Below, one piece after another: positions 26,075-38,646 of a DNA stretch of 64,000 bases. The position numbers were made by a program, and so were the translations under genes. Positions within the stretch are counted from its first letter, which is position 1. The number at the start of each line of letters is the position of its first letter. The stretch covers positions 1-64,000 of the forward strand of contig CP096137.1 of NCBI GenBank assembly GCA_023213235.1, written 5' to 3'. The notes beneath the pieces are model-generated. The model was not told where the DNA came from, did no database searches, and was given only the letters and a program-made list of their open reading frames with translations. The DNA comes from Elusimicrobiota bacterium. GTDB lineage: Bacteria > Elusimicrobiota > Elusimicrobia > UBA1565 > UBA9628.

Positions 26075-27096
26075 AGCTTGATGGCTCCTCCCGCCTTCAC
26101 GCGGCGGATCTTCGGCTTCCAGCGCGCCGTGATGCCCGGGTCCTTGAGCCCGTTGCCCGTCAGCACGCAGACCGTGAGGCCGGCCGGGGCCTTGCGCGCG
26201 CGGCCGAGCTTGAGCAGGCCCGCGACCGAGGCGGCGGAGGAGGGCTCGCAGAACACGCCCTCCGTGGACGACAGCAGGCGGTAGGCGGCGAGGATCTCGG
26301 CGTCGGTGACCTTGCCGATCGCGCCGCCGGACTCGTCGCGCGCGGCGATCGCGCCGTTCCAGGACACGGGGCAGCCGATGCGGATCGCGGTCGCGAGCGT
26401 GGAGGGATTCTTGACGGCCTTGCCGGAGACGAGGGGCGCGGCGCCGGCGGCCTGCCACCCGAACATGCGGGGCTTGGCGCCGCTCTCTTTGTAGCCCATC
26501 CAGTACGCGGTGATGTTGCCCGCGTTGCCGACGGGGATGAAGTGGTTGTCGGGCGCGCGCCCGAGCTGCTCGATGATCTCGAAGGCCGCCGTCTTCTGCC
26601 CCTGCAGGCGGAAGGGATTCGAGGAGTTGACCAGCGCGAAGCCCTTCGTCTTCGCGGCCTCGCCGGCCATGACGAGCGCCTCGTCGAAATTGCCGGCGAC
26701 CTCGACGATCTCGGCGCCGTGCATGACGGCCTGGGAAAGCTTGCCGGCGGCGACCTTGCCCGCGGGCAGGAACACGACGCAGCGCAGGCCCGCGCGCGCG
26801 GCGTAGGCGGCGGCGGAGGCCGAGGTGTTGCCCGTGGAGGCGCAGAGCACGCCGGTCGCGCCCGACTCGACGGCCTTCGAGATCGCGAGCGTCATGCCGC
26901 GGTCTTTGAAGGAGCCCGTCGGGTTGGCCCCCTCGACCTTCACGAACACCGAGCCGGGTGGCAGGCCCGCGGCCTTCGCGACGCGGTCGACGCGCACGAG
27001 CGGCGTGTTGCCCTCGCCGAGCGTGATCAGCGGCGTGCGGGCCGTGACCGGCAGGCGGTCGCGCCAGCGGGCGATGAGCCCGGGGGTCCCGCTCAC
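26071..27096 (-). CDS. thrC: Threonine synthase
   Basis: A PLP enzyme of 341 aa. The lysine lies in NPTGSFKDRGM, with CASTGNTSASAAAYAARAG as the substrate/PLP-phosphate region. It converts O-phosphohomoserine to threonine. The length fits the short class without the N-terminal extension. It overlaps hom and thrB by 4 nt on each side. Confidence 0.95.
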   Translation of the reverse strand: MSGTPGLIARWRDRLPVTARTPLITLGEGNTPLVRVDRVAKAAGLPPGSVFVKVEGANPTGSFKDRGMTLAISKAVESGATGVLCASTGNTSASAAAYAARAGLRCVVFLPAGKVAAGKLSQAVMHGAEIVEVAGNFDEALVMAGEAAKTKGFALVNSSNPFRLQGQKTAAFEIIEQLGRAPDNHFIPVGNAGNITAYWMGYKESGAKPRMFGWQAAGAAPLVSGKAVKNPSTLATAIRIGCPVSWNGAIAARDESGGAIGKVTDAEILAAYRLLSSTEGVFCEPSSAASVAGLLKLGRARKAPAGLTVCVLTGNGLKDPGITARWKPKIRRVKAGGAIKL

Positions 27097-28388
27097 GCCA
27101 TCATCCGCATCGCGCAGTGCTTCGACAGGACGGCGGGCTGGCGAAGGATCGCCTTGCGGGCCATATTGAACGCATGCCGCGAAGCGGCGTGCGTCGCGAT
27201 CATGACGGGGACGGCGCGCGCGCCGGACGCCTTGTCCTGGTGGATCGCCGCGATGGAGACCTTCTCGCGTCCGAGCGCGTCGGCGATGCGGGCGAGCGCG
27301 CCGGGCTTGTCGAGCACGTCGAGGCGCAGGTACCAGCCCGACACCGCCTCGTCGGGGAGGCCAGCGCGAGCTTGCGCGCGGCGAGCGCGGCCGGCGGCAG
27401 TCCGCCCAGGATGTCGCGCGAGAGCACGAGCACGTCGGCGAGCACGGCGGAGGCCGTCGGGCCCGCGCCCGCGCCGCGGCCGTAGAACATCAGGTCGCCG
27501 GCCGACGCGGTGTGGACCATCAGGGCGTTGTACTGGCGCCGCACGGCGGCCAGCGGATGGCCGAGCTTGACCATCGTCGGCGAGACCGACGCGTCGACCG
27601 AAGGGGCGCCGGGCTTGCCGGAAAAGCGCAGGGAGGCGATCAGGCGCACGGTCATGCCCAGGCGCTCGCGCGCGAAGGCGATGTCGCGCGCGGAGATCGA
27701 CTCGATGCCGTCGACCGGAAACGAGCCGGGCTTGAGCCAGCCCCCGTGACCAGGCCGGCGAGCACGGAAAGTTTCTGCGCGGCGTCCTGGCCGGAGACGT
27801 CCATGTACGGGTCCTTCTCGGCGAAGCCGAGCTTCTGCGCCTCGACGAGCGCATCTTGGGGGACAGTCCCTCTTCGCCGCGCGACAGAATGTAGTTGGTC
27901 GTGCCGTTGAGGATGCCGTCGACGCCGAGGACGCGGTCGCCGGAGAATGAGAGTTCAAGCGCCCGTAAAACCGGGACGCCGCCGGCGACGCTGCCCTCGA
28001 AGGCCAGGCGCGCGCCGTTGGCGCGCGCCGCGCCCGTGATCTGCGGCCAGGCGTGCGCGAGCAGGCGCTTGTTGGCGGTGACCAGCGCCTTGCCCCGGCC
28101 GAGCGCGGTCAGCGCGAAGCGTTTCGGCGCGTCGAGGCCGCCGAGCAGCTCGACGAACAGGTCGGCCTCGGCGCGGCGCGCCATCTCGACCGGATCCTTG
28201 TAGCGGGCGACGGAGGCCGGCAGGCCGAGAGCGCGGGCCTCTTTGGCGGCGTCGTTGTCGGCGACGGCCGTCAGCCGCAGCTCGGCGCCGAGGCGCTCCT
28301 TGAACTCGGCGCGGCGCTCGCGCAGAAGCCGGACGGTCTCCCGTCCGACGTTGCCGAGCCCGGCGACGGCCACGTTGAGGGCGTTCAC
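27093..28388 (-). CDS. hom: Homoserine dehydrogenase with C-terminal ACT domain
   Basis: Three single-base losses split it (near 27356, 27746 and 27856, in C or G runs). Repaired, it is 432 aa. It has the Rossmann motif VAVAGLGNVGRETVRLL, the catalytic-domain motifs VTANKRLLA and GILNGTTNYIL, and the ACT domain YLRLDVLDKPGALARIADALG at the C-terminus. It reduces aspartate semialdehyde to homoserine. GTG 28388 overlaps the previous stop by 4 nt, and TAATAT (28396-28401) lies 7 nt upstream, so an internal leaderless promoter is possible. Confidence 0.93.
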   Translation of the reverse strand: MNALNVAVAGLGNVGRETVRLLRERRAEFKERLGAELRLTAVADNDAAKEARALGLPASVARYKDPVEMARRAEADLFVELLGGLDAPKRFALTALGRGKALVTANKRLLAHAWPQITGAARANGARLAFEGSVAGGVPVLRALELSFSGDRVLGVDGILNGTTNYILSRGEEGLSPKMRSSRRRSSASPRRTRTWTSPARTPRRNFPCSPAWSRGLAQARLVSGRRHRVDLRARHRLRARAPGHDRAPDRLPALFRQARRPFGRRVGLADDGQARPSAGRRAAPVQRPDGPHRVGRRPDVLRPRRGRGPDGLRRARRRARALARHPGRTAAGRARRAQARAGLPDEAVSGWYLRLDVLDKPGALARIADALGREKVSIAAIHQDKASGARAVPVMIATHAASRHAFNMARKAILRQPAVLSKHCAMRMMA

Positions 28389-29002
28389 CGGGGAAATATT
28401 ACCAAATCGCCCGGGACCCGCTTCCGGACGGCGCCGACCAGGGCGGACGCGACCTCGTCGGCCGCGACGGCGCGGTACTTGGAGAGGGGGCCGAGCAGAA
28501 GCGGGTCGAGCGCGGCGAAGACGACCTCGCCGAGCCGCTCGGCGGGGCGCGGGCGCTCGCGGGCGCCCAGGAGCAGCGACGGGCGGATGATCGCGAGGCT
28601 CGCGAAGCCGAGGGCGGAGATCGCGTCCTCGGCCTCGCCCTTCACGCGCGGATACAGAAAGGACGAGTCCGCGTCGGCTCCCAGGGACGAGACGAGGCCG
28701 AAGGCCCCGGCCCCGGCGGCGCGCGCGGCGGCGGCGAAGCCGACGGCCAAGTCGAAGTCGACGGCGCGGAAGGCCTCGGCGCTGCCCGCGTCCTTGCGCG
28801 TCGTGCCGAGGCAGCCGTACGCCTCGTCGACGGGAGGCAGCGCGGGCCAGGAGCCGGAGAGCAGCGGGTTGTCGAGCTTGGGGTGCGCCGGCAGGGGGCG
28901 GCGCGTCGGCGCGACGACGCGCGTGACGGCGGGATCGTCGAGGAGGCGCCGCAGGACGCGCCCGCCGACGAGGCCGGTGGCGCCGGCCAGCGCCGCCCTC
29001 AT
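28385..29002 (-). CDS. NAD(P)-binding oxidoreductase, atypical short-chain/HTATIP2-like
   Basis: A protein of 205 aa. The N-terminal GATGLVGGRVLRRLL is an NAD(P)-binding Gly motif of the atypical SDR type. YGCLGTTRKDAGS and LVSSLGADADSSFLYPRVKGEAE (with a YxxxK-like pair) resemble the HTATIP2/YwnB group of oxidoreductases. It is too short to be aspartate-semialdehyde dehydrogenase. It overlaps both neighbours by 4 nt. The substrate is unknown. Confidence 0.75.
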   Translation of the reverse strand: MRAALAGATGLVGGRVLRRLLDDPAVTRVVAPTRRPLPAHPKLDNPLLSGSWPALPPVDEAYGCLGTTRKDAGSAEAFRAVDFDLAVGFAAAARAAGAGAFGLVSSLGADADSSFLYPRVKGEAEDAISALGFASLAIIRPSLLLGARERPRPAERLGEVVFAALDPLLLGPLSKYRAVAADEVASALVGAVRKRVPGDLVIFPR

Positions 29003-29945
29003 TGGGCCGTCGGCGCGGGGGCGAGGCCGTCACGGGCTCGGTCGAGACCGCGGGAGCGGGAACGGGTTCGGCGGCGGGCGACGGCGCCTGCAGCGGCGCC
29101 GTCGAGACCTCGACGCCGGCCGGCACGCCGTTCTGGAACGTCGCCTGCGGGAGAGACTCGGAGAGGATCGGCGGCGGGGCGGGCAGCAGGCCGGCCTCGC
29201 GCGCCAGCTCCGCGGCCACGCGCGCGCCGAGCGGCGCGGCCATCGCATAGAGGCGGTCGGTCAGTTCCGTGGGGACCGCGCGGAACTCGGTCAAGGTCGA
29301 GGAGGAGGTGTTGTCGCCGAGACGGACCTCCTTGCCCCACATGAGGCGCGCCGTGTCGCCGCGGTGCAGGCGCGCCGCCGCGGAGAGGACGGGCACGGTG
29401 CGCGGCGTCTCCTCCTCGTTGGGTTCCAGGCCGAAGGAGACGTTGACGTCGACGATGACGGCGTCGTCGAGCGAGAGGAGCTTCGGGAAGTCGCGCGGCG
29501 AGGGCTTGTCGTCGACGAAGTAGTACTTGCGCCGCCAGTCGAGCTGGTCGGAGGCGGCGTTCCACTCGCGGCGCTGCCCGGGCGTGATGCCCGCCTCGCT
29601 CCAGGTCTGGACCTGGCCGCTGTGAGCCTGCTTGAGCGCCGAGACGAGCGCGGCCTCGACGGCGGCGTCGTAGCGCGGACGCGGGAGGTAGGGCTGGATC
29701 TCCTTCGACAGCTCGTTGATCCGGTCCTCCTGCATGCCCTGGAGGAAGGTGCCGATCGGCAGGAGCTTCATCGCCGTCTCGGCCTTCGAGTCGGGATCGG
29801 CGACGATCCACGGCCCGGGCGACTGAGTGACGAGCACGATCATGCGCTGCCCGGGTTTGACCGCGCCGCGCGGGTCCGGCGGCGGCTCGACGGTGACGCA
29901 GGACGCGGCCAGGAGGACGGCCAGAAGCGGGAGAAATCGTCGCAT
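28999..29945 (-). CDS. Lipoprotein of unknown function
   Basis: With one C restored in the CCCCC run near 29019, this is 315 aa. It has a lipoprotein signal (LPLLAVLLAASC, Cys about residue 16) and a globular domain (IVLVTQSPGPWIVADPDSKA, DDAVIVDVNVSFGLEPNEEE), then a Pro/Ala-rich tail. It resembles curli-assembly/penicillin-binding activator-like lipoproteins only in general layout, so no name is given. It is first in the eight-gene operon and is divergent from the HEAT-cyclophilin gene, sharing an AT-rich GATATATAATC promoter core. Confidence 0.68.
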
Positions 29946-29972
29946 GAGACTTCAAGGATATATAATCGGGGC

Positions 29973-31699
29973 ATGAACGCGCTTATTCCCGTCGCGACGA
30001 TCCTCCTGGCGGCCTCGGCCGCCGCCGCCCCGCTGAAGAAGGAAAAGGCCGCCTTCGACGCGGCCCGGGCCGGCCTCGCCTCCGCCGACGCCGGCGTCCG
30101 CGCGCGCGCCGCCTGGGACATGGGCCAGCTCGGCTTCGTCGACGTGCCCGAGGGCGAGACGGAGAGCGCGGTCTCGGTCTCGATGCGCGAGGCGGCCGCG
30201 GCCGAGATCCTGCCCGCCGTCTCCGACCCCGCGCCTCTCGTGCGCGCCCGCGCGGTCGAGGCGCTCGGCAAGCTCGAAGGCGGCGGAGAGGAGACCTTGC
30301 TGTCGGCGTCGACCGACATCGATCCGGGCGTGCGCGGCGAGTTCGCGCTCGCGCTGTTCCGCCGCCGCTTCCTCAAGCGCGTGCCCGAGTACTCGAGCGC
30401 GTCGTTCCGCCGGCTCGCCGACCTCTCCGCCGACCGCGAGGCCGAGGTCCGCTGGCGGGCGGTCTACGCCTTCACCCGGTTCCCCGACGCGCGCGCCGAG
30501 ACCGTCCTGCGCGCCGCGCAGAAGGACTCCGACGCGACGGTCCGTCTCTTCGCCGTTCGCTCTTTAGGAAAGCTCGGCGCGCCCGCCGACAAGTCGTTGC
30601 TGGCCGATCCCGACCTCTACGTCCGCGCCGAGGCGGCCGCCTCGTACGGGGCCGCGAAGAAGGCCGCGGCCCTCCCGGACTCCGTCTACGCCGACGCCTC
30701 CGCGCACGTGCGCGCGGCCGCGGCCGACGCCGTCGCGGCGACGGGGGACGCGGCGCTCGCCTCGAAGCTCGAGACGATGGCCGATTCCGACGGGCCGCTG
30801 GCGCGGGGCGCGCGCTGCTCGCGTTGGCCAAGCTTCGAGGCGCCGCCGAGGCTCCGCGCCTCGCGAAGGCGCGCGCCGACGCGCGGTGGTGGATCCGCGC
30901 GCGCGCCTTCGAGGCGAGCGCGTCCCTTCCCGACGCCGGCGAGATCCTGGCCGCGGGCGCGGCCGACCCCGACGCGCGCGTCGCGGCCCAGGCGCTGGAA
31001 ACCTTGGCCGCGTCGACGGGGCCGGCCGCGGGCGCCGCGATCGAGCGCGTCCTGCGCGACCCGAAGGCGCCGCTCGAGCTGACCGGCACCGCGATCGACG
31101 CGGCCGCCGAGCGCAAAGACCCCGCTCTGGCGCCGGCGCTGCGCGCCGCCGGGGCCCGCAAGGACCTCACCCCCGAGATCGGCGAGTCGCTGGCCAAGGC
31201 GCTGAAGGCCTGCGGGGACGCCCGTCCTTATAAAGGAGCCAAGCTCGCCCCTCCGAAGGAGTTCCCGCCCCTGGTCTCCCCCGTCGAGCTCGTCCTCGAC
31301 ACCGAGAAGGGCGAGGTCGTGCTGGCGCTCGACGGGAAGAACGCCCCGAACCACGCCGCCGCGATCGCCGACGCGGCGCGGCGCAAGATCTACGACGGGA
31401 CGATCTGGCACCGCGTCGTGACCGCCTTCGTCGTCCAGGGCGGGGACCCGCGCGGCTCGGGGTGGGGCGACGACGGGTTCCGCCTGCGCGACGAGAACTC
31501 GCCCGTCGGATTCCGGCGCGGGACGCTCGGCATGCCGAAGGCCGGTCCCGACACGGGCGGCGTCCAGCTCTTCGTGAGCCTCGTGCCAACGCCGCACCTC
31601 GACGGGCGCTACACGCCGTTCGGGAGCGTGGTCTCGGGAATGGACGTTCTCGACCGGCTCGAACCGGGCGACCTCATCCGCTCCGTCAAGCTCCGCTAG
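29973..31699 (+). CDS. Exported HEAT-repeat protein with C-terminal cyclophilin domain
   Basis: With one G restored in the GGGG run near 30804, this is 575 aa. It has a signal peptide (residues 1-19), then about ten HEAT/PBS-lyase-like repeats to residue about 425 (RARAVEALGKLEGGG, EVRWRAVYAFTRFPD), then a cyclophilin-type peptidyl-prolyl isomerase (ELVLDTEKGEVVLALDG, HRVVTAFVVQGGDPRGSGWG, QLFVSLVPTPHLDGRYTPFG). It probably assists protein folding in the periplasm, with the repeats as a substrate or partner scaffold. TATAAT (29961-29966) lies 6 nt before the ATG. Confidence 0.82.
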
Positions 31700-32052
31700 C
31701 CGCGGGCGAGCTTGCCGCAGGCCGACGCGGCGCGGGCGCAGGCGTCGGCGCAGCGCTTGATGTCGGAGTGGCCGCCGATGCGGGCCAGGTCCTCGGCGCA
31801 GCGGCGGCTGACCTCGATGCCCGCGCGGGCGATCGCCGGAAGGGACTCGGAGTTGTGCAGGGAGGCCTCGGCCGTCAGGCGGCAGAGCTCGCCGCTCTCG
31901 CGGATCAGGCGCAGCAGCTGCCGGTCGACGCGCAGGTCGTCGAGGGAGCGGGCGCGCTCCTCGGTCTCCATGCAGGCGGAGTAGGCGGCCATGCAGTCCT
32001 TGGTGCTCTGCTGGCGGGCGGGGGACATCGAGGCGATATCGATAAGGGTCAT
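31696..32052 (-). CDS. Cys-rich four-helix bundle protein, possible copper storage (Csp/DUF326-like)
   Basis: A protein of 118 aa, all-helical, with seven cysteines placed on helix faces: DCMAAYSAC, ELC, RRCAEDL, RCADACARAASAC. Four-helix bundle copper-storage proteins (Csp/DUF326) have this size and CX3C-like spacing along the bundle core. It lacks an export signal, so a cytosolic Csp3-like protein is the best guess. An AGGAGA ribosome binding site precedes the ATG. The 3' end overlaps the cyclophilin gene stop tail-to-tail by 4 nt. Confidence 0.65.
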   Translation of the reverse strand: MTLIDIASMSPARQQSTKDCMAAYSACMETEERARSLDDLRVDRQLLRLIRESGELCRLTAEASLHNSESLPAIARAGIEVSRRCAEDLARIGGHSDIKRCADACARAASACGKLARG

Positions 32053-32190
32053 TCGGGGTTCTCCTGGCCGGCAGTGTACCGCCCGGCGGGCGGGGCGTCC
32101 GTAGAGGGGAGTCGACGGGGGGTTCCAATAATATGACGGCTCCCGGGGACCTGATGGGCGGGGGCGGAATTGCTACACTGGGATTTCGAC

Positions 32191-34909
<2,719 letters not shown>

Positions 34910-34934
<25 letters not shown>

Positions 34935-36451
34935 AAGCGGGCGCCGTAGCCTTCGCGGCGGGCCTGGTCGCTCTCGGCCAGCCGACCCCGTCGCTGTGGG
35001 CCTTCGGCTGGTTCGGCCTGGTTCCGCTCGTCCTTCTTTCAAATAACGGCGGATGGCGCCGCGCCGCAGGCCTCGGCTTCGCGGCCGGTTTTGGATTTCA
35101 CGTCGTCGTCACGAACTGGGTGTTTCCGACGTGCCGCTTCGCGCAGGTGCCCCTGCCCGTCTGCTTCCTCGCCTGGTTCGCGCTGTCCGCGGTCCTCGCC
35201 GTCTCCTGGGCCGCCGCCGCCGCGCTCGCCGTGCGCGCCGCGTCGCGCCTTCCGCGCGCGCTTCGTCCCTGGATGTGGGCCGTCGCGTGGACGGCCGTCG
35301 CCTCCTTCTGCTCGCGCTGGACGCCGCGCTTCGGCGCCGACCTGCTCGGCTACTCGCAGTGGACGAACCTCTCCTTGATCCAGGCCGGATCCTGGGGCGG
35401 GCCGCACCTGCTCGACTTCGCGCTCATGCTGGTCAACGCGAGCCTGGCCGAGGCCTGGATCGACTCCCGCGAACGCCGCGCGGACTCCGTTCCAAACGTC
35501 GCGTTCTCGTTCGCGCTCGTCGCCGCGATCTGGATTCACGGGGCGATCGTCCTCGCGCGGCGCCCCGAGCCGTCGGGTCCGACGGCGCGCGTCGAGATCC
35601 TCCAGCCGTGCGTGGACCAATACCACAAGTGGAACGAGACCTGGGTCGAAGAAATATTAGGCGGCTACGACGAGCTCCTCGCGCGCCCGCGCCCCTCCGC
35701 CCCCGCGCTCGTCGTCTGGCCCGAGACCGCGATCCCGCGCTGGGGCCGGCGCGGCGAGGCCGTGCCCGAGGCCGCGAAGTGGGCCGTCAAGCTCGGCGCG
35801 CCTCATCTCGTCGGCGTCATCGCCTCCGCCGAGAGGGACGCCGGGTCCGGCCCGGCCAACGCCGCCCAGCTCATCGCTCCCGACGGGCGCGTCGACGGGT
35901 TCTACGCCAAGCGCGAGCTCGTGCCGTTCGGCGAGTTCGTGCCCCTGCGCTCGTGGGTGCCGCGCTACGTCATCGATCGCTGGCTCATGATCCTCGACAA
36001 TCTGGGCGACCTCGAGGCCGGGGCCAAGCGCCAGCCGCTCGTCTCCACCGCGTGGGGCCTCGCGTCGGTCACGATCTGCTACGAGGCGATCTTCCCGCGC
36101 TGGGCCCGCCTCGACGCCTCGCGCGGCGCGCGCCTGTCGATCAACATCACCAACGACGCCTGGTACCTCGACACCTGGGCGCCGCGCCAGCACTACCGGG
36201 TCAACCGCTTCCGCGCCATCGAGAACCGCACGACCGTGATCCGCTCCGGCAACACCGGCATCTCCGCCGTCATCGACCCGTGGGGCGTGACGACGGCCGA
36301 GCTCGACCTCAACGTGCGCGGGCGTCTCGACACGGAAGTCCCGCTCGAGGACCCGTTTCCGGCGCGCTCCTGGTACGCGCGGCACGGCGACGTGATCGGG
36401 ACCATCTGTCTGCTGCTGCTCGCGCTGGGGCTGGCGCGCTCCTTTATATGA
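34910..36451 (+). CDS. lnt: Apolipoprotein N-acyltransferase
   Basis: A protein of about 513 aa. About six N-terminal membrane helices precede a carbon-nitrogen hydrolase domain with the catalytic triad in VVWPETAIP (Glu), YAKREL (Lys) and TICYEAIF (Cys). It adds the third acyl chain to lipoproteins at the outer face of the inner membrane, supporting a diderm envelope. The ATG at 34910 lies inside the last codons of secA; no better start is obvious downstream. The stop overlaps the next ATG. Confidence 0.93.
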
Positions 36452-37323
36452 AGGCGAGGGTCGTGTATTCGCCGAAGTACGAAGTGAGCTACGGTGAGCA
36501 TCATTTTTCCACGCGCAAGTTCGCTTTAGCCGCGGAAGCCTGCCGGAAGTTCGCCGACATCGTGGAGCCGGCGGAGCCGACGCGGGAAGACCTGATGCTG
36601 GCTCATGGACCCGACTGGGTCGAGAAGCTGATGACCGGCGTTTTGAGCCCGGCCGACGTGGCTCGCCTGGAACTTCCTTTTTCACCGGACATTTCGAGAG
36701 CCCATTGTCTCGCGGCGGGGGCACCTACATGGCCCTTTGTCATGCACTGGAAACGGGAGTCGGGCTCCATGCGGGCGGGGGCGCATCACGCCTTCCGGGA
36801 TCACGGCGAGGGCTATTGCGCGGTCAACGACATCGCCTACGCCATCATCAAGGCTCGCGCCTCGGGGTTGATCCAGCGCGCGGCCGTCGTGGATTTGGAC
36901 GTTCATCAGGGGAATGGAACGGCATCAATCTTTCGCGGCGACCCCGACACCTTCACGTTCTCGATGCACCAATACGGCATCTATCCCGAACGCCGTCAGC
37001 AGTCCTCGCTCGACGTGGAGCTCGTCCCCGGGACCGGCGACGCCGCCTACTACGACAAACTGCGCCACTCGCTGCGCGCGGTGACCGACTTCAAGCCCGA
37101 CGTGATCGTCTACCAGGCCGGCGTCGACGTCTGGGAGAAGGACAAGCTCGGCGGCCTGGCCTTGAGCGAGCGTGGCGTTCTCGATCGCGACATGGCCGTC
37201 TACGAGACCTGCCGCGTGCACCGGATTCCAGTCGTCGTCACCCTCGGCGGCGGCTACGGGCCGACGCCCGAGGACACCGCACGGCTGCACGCGGCGACGT
37301 TGAAGCTCTTCGCCGGCGTGTAG
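36448..37323 (+). CDS. Histone-deacetylase-superfamily amidohydrolase
   Basis: A protein of 291 aa. The HDAC/AcuC/polyamine-deacetylase zinc site is seen in VVDLDVHQGNGT and the glycine loop in TLGGGYGP. Residues from about 90 to 110 are garbled in the frame as given. A lost G near 36716 and an extra G near 36778 compensate each other; the alternative frame between them reads GGTYMALCHALETGVGLHAG, leading into AHHAFRDHGEGYC, the expected family sequence. Bacterial members mostly deacetylate small molecules such as polyamines or acetoin-pathway compounds. Its ATG overlaps the lnt stop. Confidence 0.85.
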   Translation: MKARVVYSPKYEVSYGEHHFSTRKFALAAEACRKFADIVEPAEPTREDLMLAHGPDWVEKLMTGVLSPADVARLELPFSPDISRAHCLAAGAPTWPFVMHWKRESGSMRAGAHHAFRDHGEGYCAVNDIAYAIIKARASGLIQRAAVVDLDVHQGNGTASIFRGDPDTFTFSMHQYGIYPERRQQSSLDVELVPGTGDAAYYDKLRHSLRAVTDFKPDVIVYQAGVDVWEKDKLGGLALSERGVLDRDMAVYETCRVHRIPVVVTLGGGYGPTPEDTARLHAATLKLFAGV

Positions 37324-37385
37324 GTGTCAGACCTCCCACTTCCCACTTTTCTATCCAAAAAGTGGGAAGTGGGAGGTCTGACACC
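37323..37385. repeat. Perfect palindrome D with GGTGTCAG end motif
   Basis: Arms 37323-37350 and 37358-37385 are 28-bp perfect inverted repeats around a 7-base loop. The outer ends read GGTGTCAGA. The left arm begins on the last base of the HDAC-family stop codon. It ends 20 bp before prfB. Confidence 0.88.
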
Positions 37386-37405
37386 AATGTCGTAGAATAC
37401 CTCCG

Positions 37406-38542
37406 ATGTTCACGGAAACCTCCAACAAGATCGAGGAGATGCAGGCCCTCCTCGCCAAGATCGGCAAGAACCTCGACCTCGACAAGCTGCGCAAGGAAGT
37501 CGCCGCGCGCGAGGCGGAGGCGGGCGAGCCCTCTTTCTGGACCGACTCGGTCCGGGCCAAGAAGAAGTCGAAGGAGCTCAACGACCTCAAGAAGACCTTG
37601 GCCGAGTACGACAAGGGCGTCACGACGCTCGACGACTTGAAGGCCCACTGCGAGCTGGCCGCCGAGATGAAGGACGAAGCCGAGATTAAAGAGGTCTCCA
37701 AGGGCATCGGCGAGGCGGAGAAGCTGCTGCGCGCCATGGACCTGCGGCTGAAGCTCTCGGCGGAGTTCGACAAGGACGACGCGATCATCAGCCTCAACGC
37801 CGGCGCCGGCGGCCTCGAGGCCTGCGACTGGGCCGAGATGCTGTGGCGCATGTACGAGCGCTGGAGCGAGAAGAACGGCTTCTCGGTCCAGATCACCGAA
37901 TTCGCCAAGGGCGACGGCGCGGGCATCAAGAGCATCTCCGCGTTCGTGCGCGGCCCGAACGCCTACGGTCTGCTCAAAGGCGAGAAGGGCGTCCATCGCC
38001 TGGTCCGCATCAGCCCCTTCGACGCCAACAAGCGCCGCCACACGAGCTTCGCTTCCCTCGACGTCCTGCCCGACATCGAGGACGACATCAACATCGAGAT
38101 CAAGGACTCGGACATCGAGACCGACACGTTCCGCTCCGGCGGCGCCGGCGGCCAGAACGTCAACAAGGTCGAGACCGCGGTCCGCATCCGCCACCTGCCC
38201 TCCGGCCTCGTCGTCGCCTGCCAGACCGAGCGCTCGCAGCTGCAGAACAAGATGAACGCGATGCGCATGCTCAAAGCCAAGCTTTACCAGATCGAGCTCG
38301 ACAAGAAGCGCTCCGGCATGGAGAAGCACTACGGCGAGATGGGCGACATCGCCTGGGGCCACCAGATCCGCTCCTACGTGTTCATGCCCTACCAGATGGT
38401 CAAGGACCTGCGCACGGGCGAGGAGACGTCCCAGATCCAAAAGGTCATGGACGGCGACCTCGACGCGTTCATCGAGGCCTACCTGGGCTGGCTCGCGGCC
38501 GGCAAGCCGCCCCGGGTCAAGACCGGCGGGGACGAAGACTAG
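37406..38542 (+). CDS. prfB: Peptide chain release factor 2
   Basis: A protein of 378 aa. GGQ is in [16 protein letters not shown], and the stop-codon-recognition tripeptide is SPF (RISPFDANK), which marks RF2 (UGA/UAA) rather than RF1. The gene is read in a single frame from its ATG, without the in-frame UGA and +1 frameshift found in many bacterial prfB genes. TAGAAT (37393-37398) lies 7 nt before the ATG, just downstream of palindrome D. Confidence 0.96.
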   Translation: MFTETSNKIEEMQALLAKIGKNLDLDKLRKEVAAREAEAGEPSFWTDSVRAKKKSKELNDLKKTLAEYDKGVTTLDDLKAHCELAAEMKDEAEIKEVSKGIGEAEKLLRAMDLRLKLSAEFDKDDAIISLNAGAGGLEACDWAEMLWRMYERWSEKNGFSVQITEFAKGDGAGIKSISAFVRGPNAYGLLKGEKGVHRLVRISPFDANKRRHTSFASLDVLPDIEDDINIEIKDSDIETDTFRSGGAGGQNVNKVETAVRIRHLPSGLVVACQTERSQLQNKMNAMRMLKAKLYQIELDKKRSGMEKHYGEMGDIAWGHQIRSYVFMPYQMVKDLRTGEETSQIQKVMDGDLDAFIEAYLGWLAAGKPPRVKTGGDED

Positions 38543-38594
38543 CCGCTTCCTTTATAAACGGCGCGCCCCTCCTGGCCCTATGTAACTTAAGGGC

Positions 38595-38623
38595 TTGACA
38601 AAACAAGGGGCCGGGCTTATCCT
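38595..38623 (+). promoter_or_regulatory. Sigma-70-type promoter for the 756-aa exported protein
   Basis: TTGACA (38595-38600), a 17-bp spacer, and TATCCT (38618-38623). This is one of the few promoters here with a consensus -35. The predicted leader is about 17 nt and carries GGAG at 38637-38640 before ATG 38647. Confidence 0.8.
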
Positions 38624-38646
38624 TCGAGCGTCCCTCGGAGAGCCCC

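Noticed and set aside
27093..28388. hom, secA, lepB, hemB and hemE as true pseudogenes
   Set aside because: The breaks are single-base losses in homopolymers in many essential genes at once, and the corrected frames are full-length with intact catalytic motifs.
36448..37323. HDAC-family enzyme as a histone deacetylase partner of the histone-like protein
   Set aside because: Bacterial HDAC-family enzymes usually act on small molecules, and the genes are 15 kb apart in unrelated operons. Co-occurrence alone does not support it.
37406..38542. Programmed +1 frameshift in prfB
   Set aside because: The gene is read in one frame from the ATG without an in-frame UGA, so the autoregulatory frameshift is absent here.
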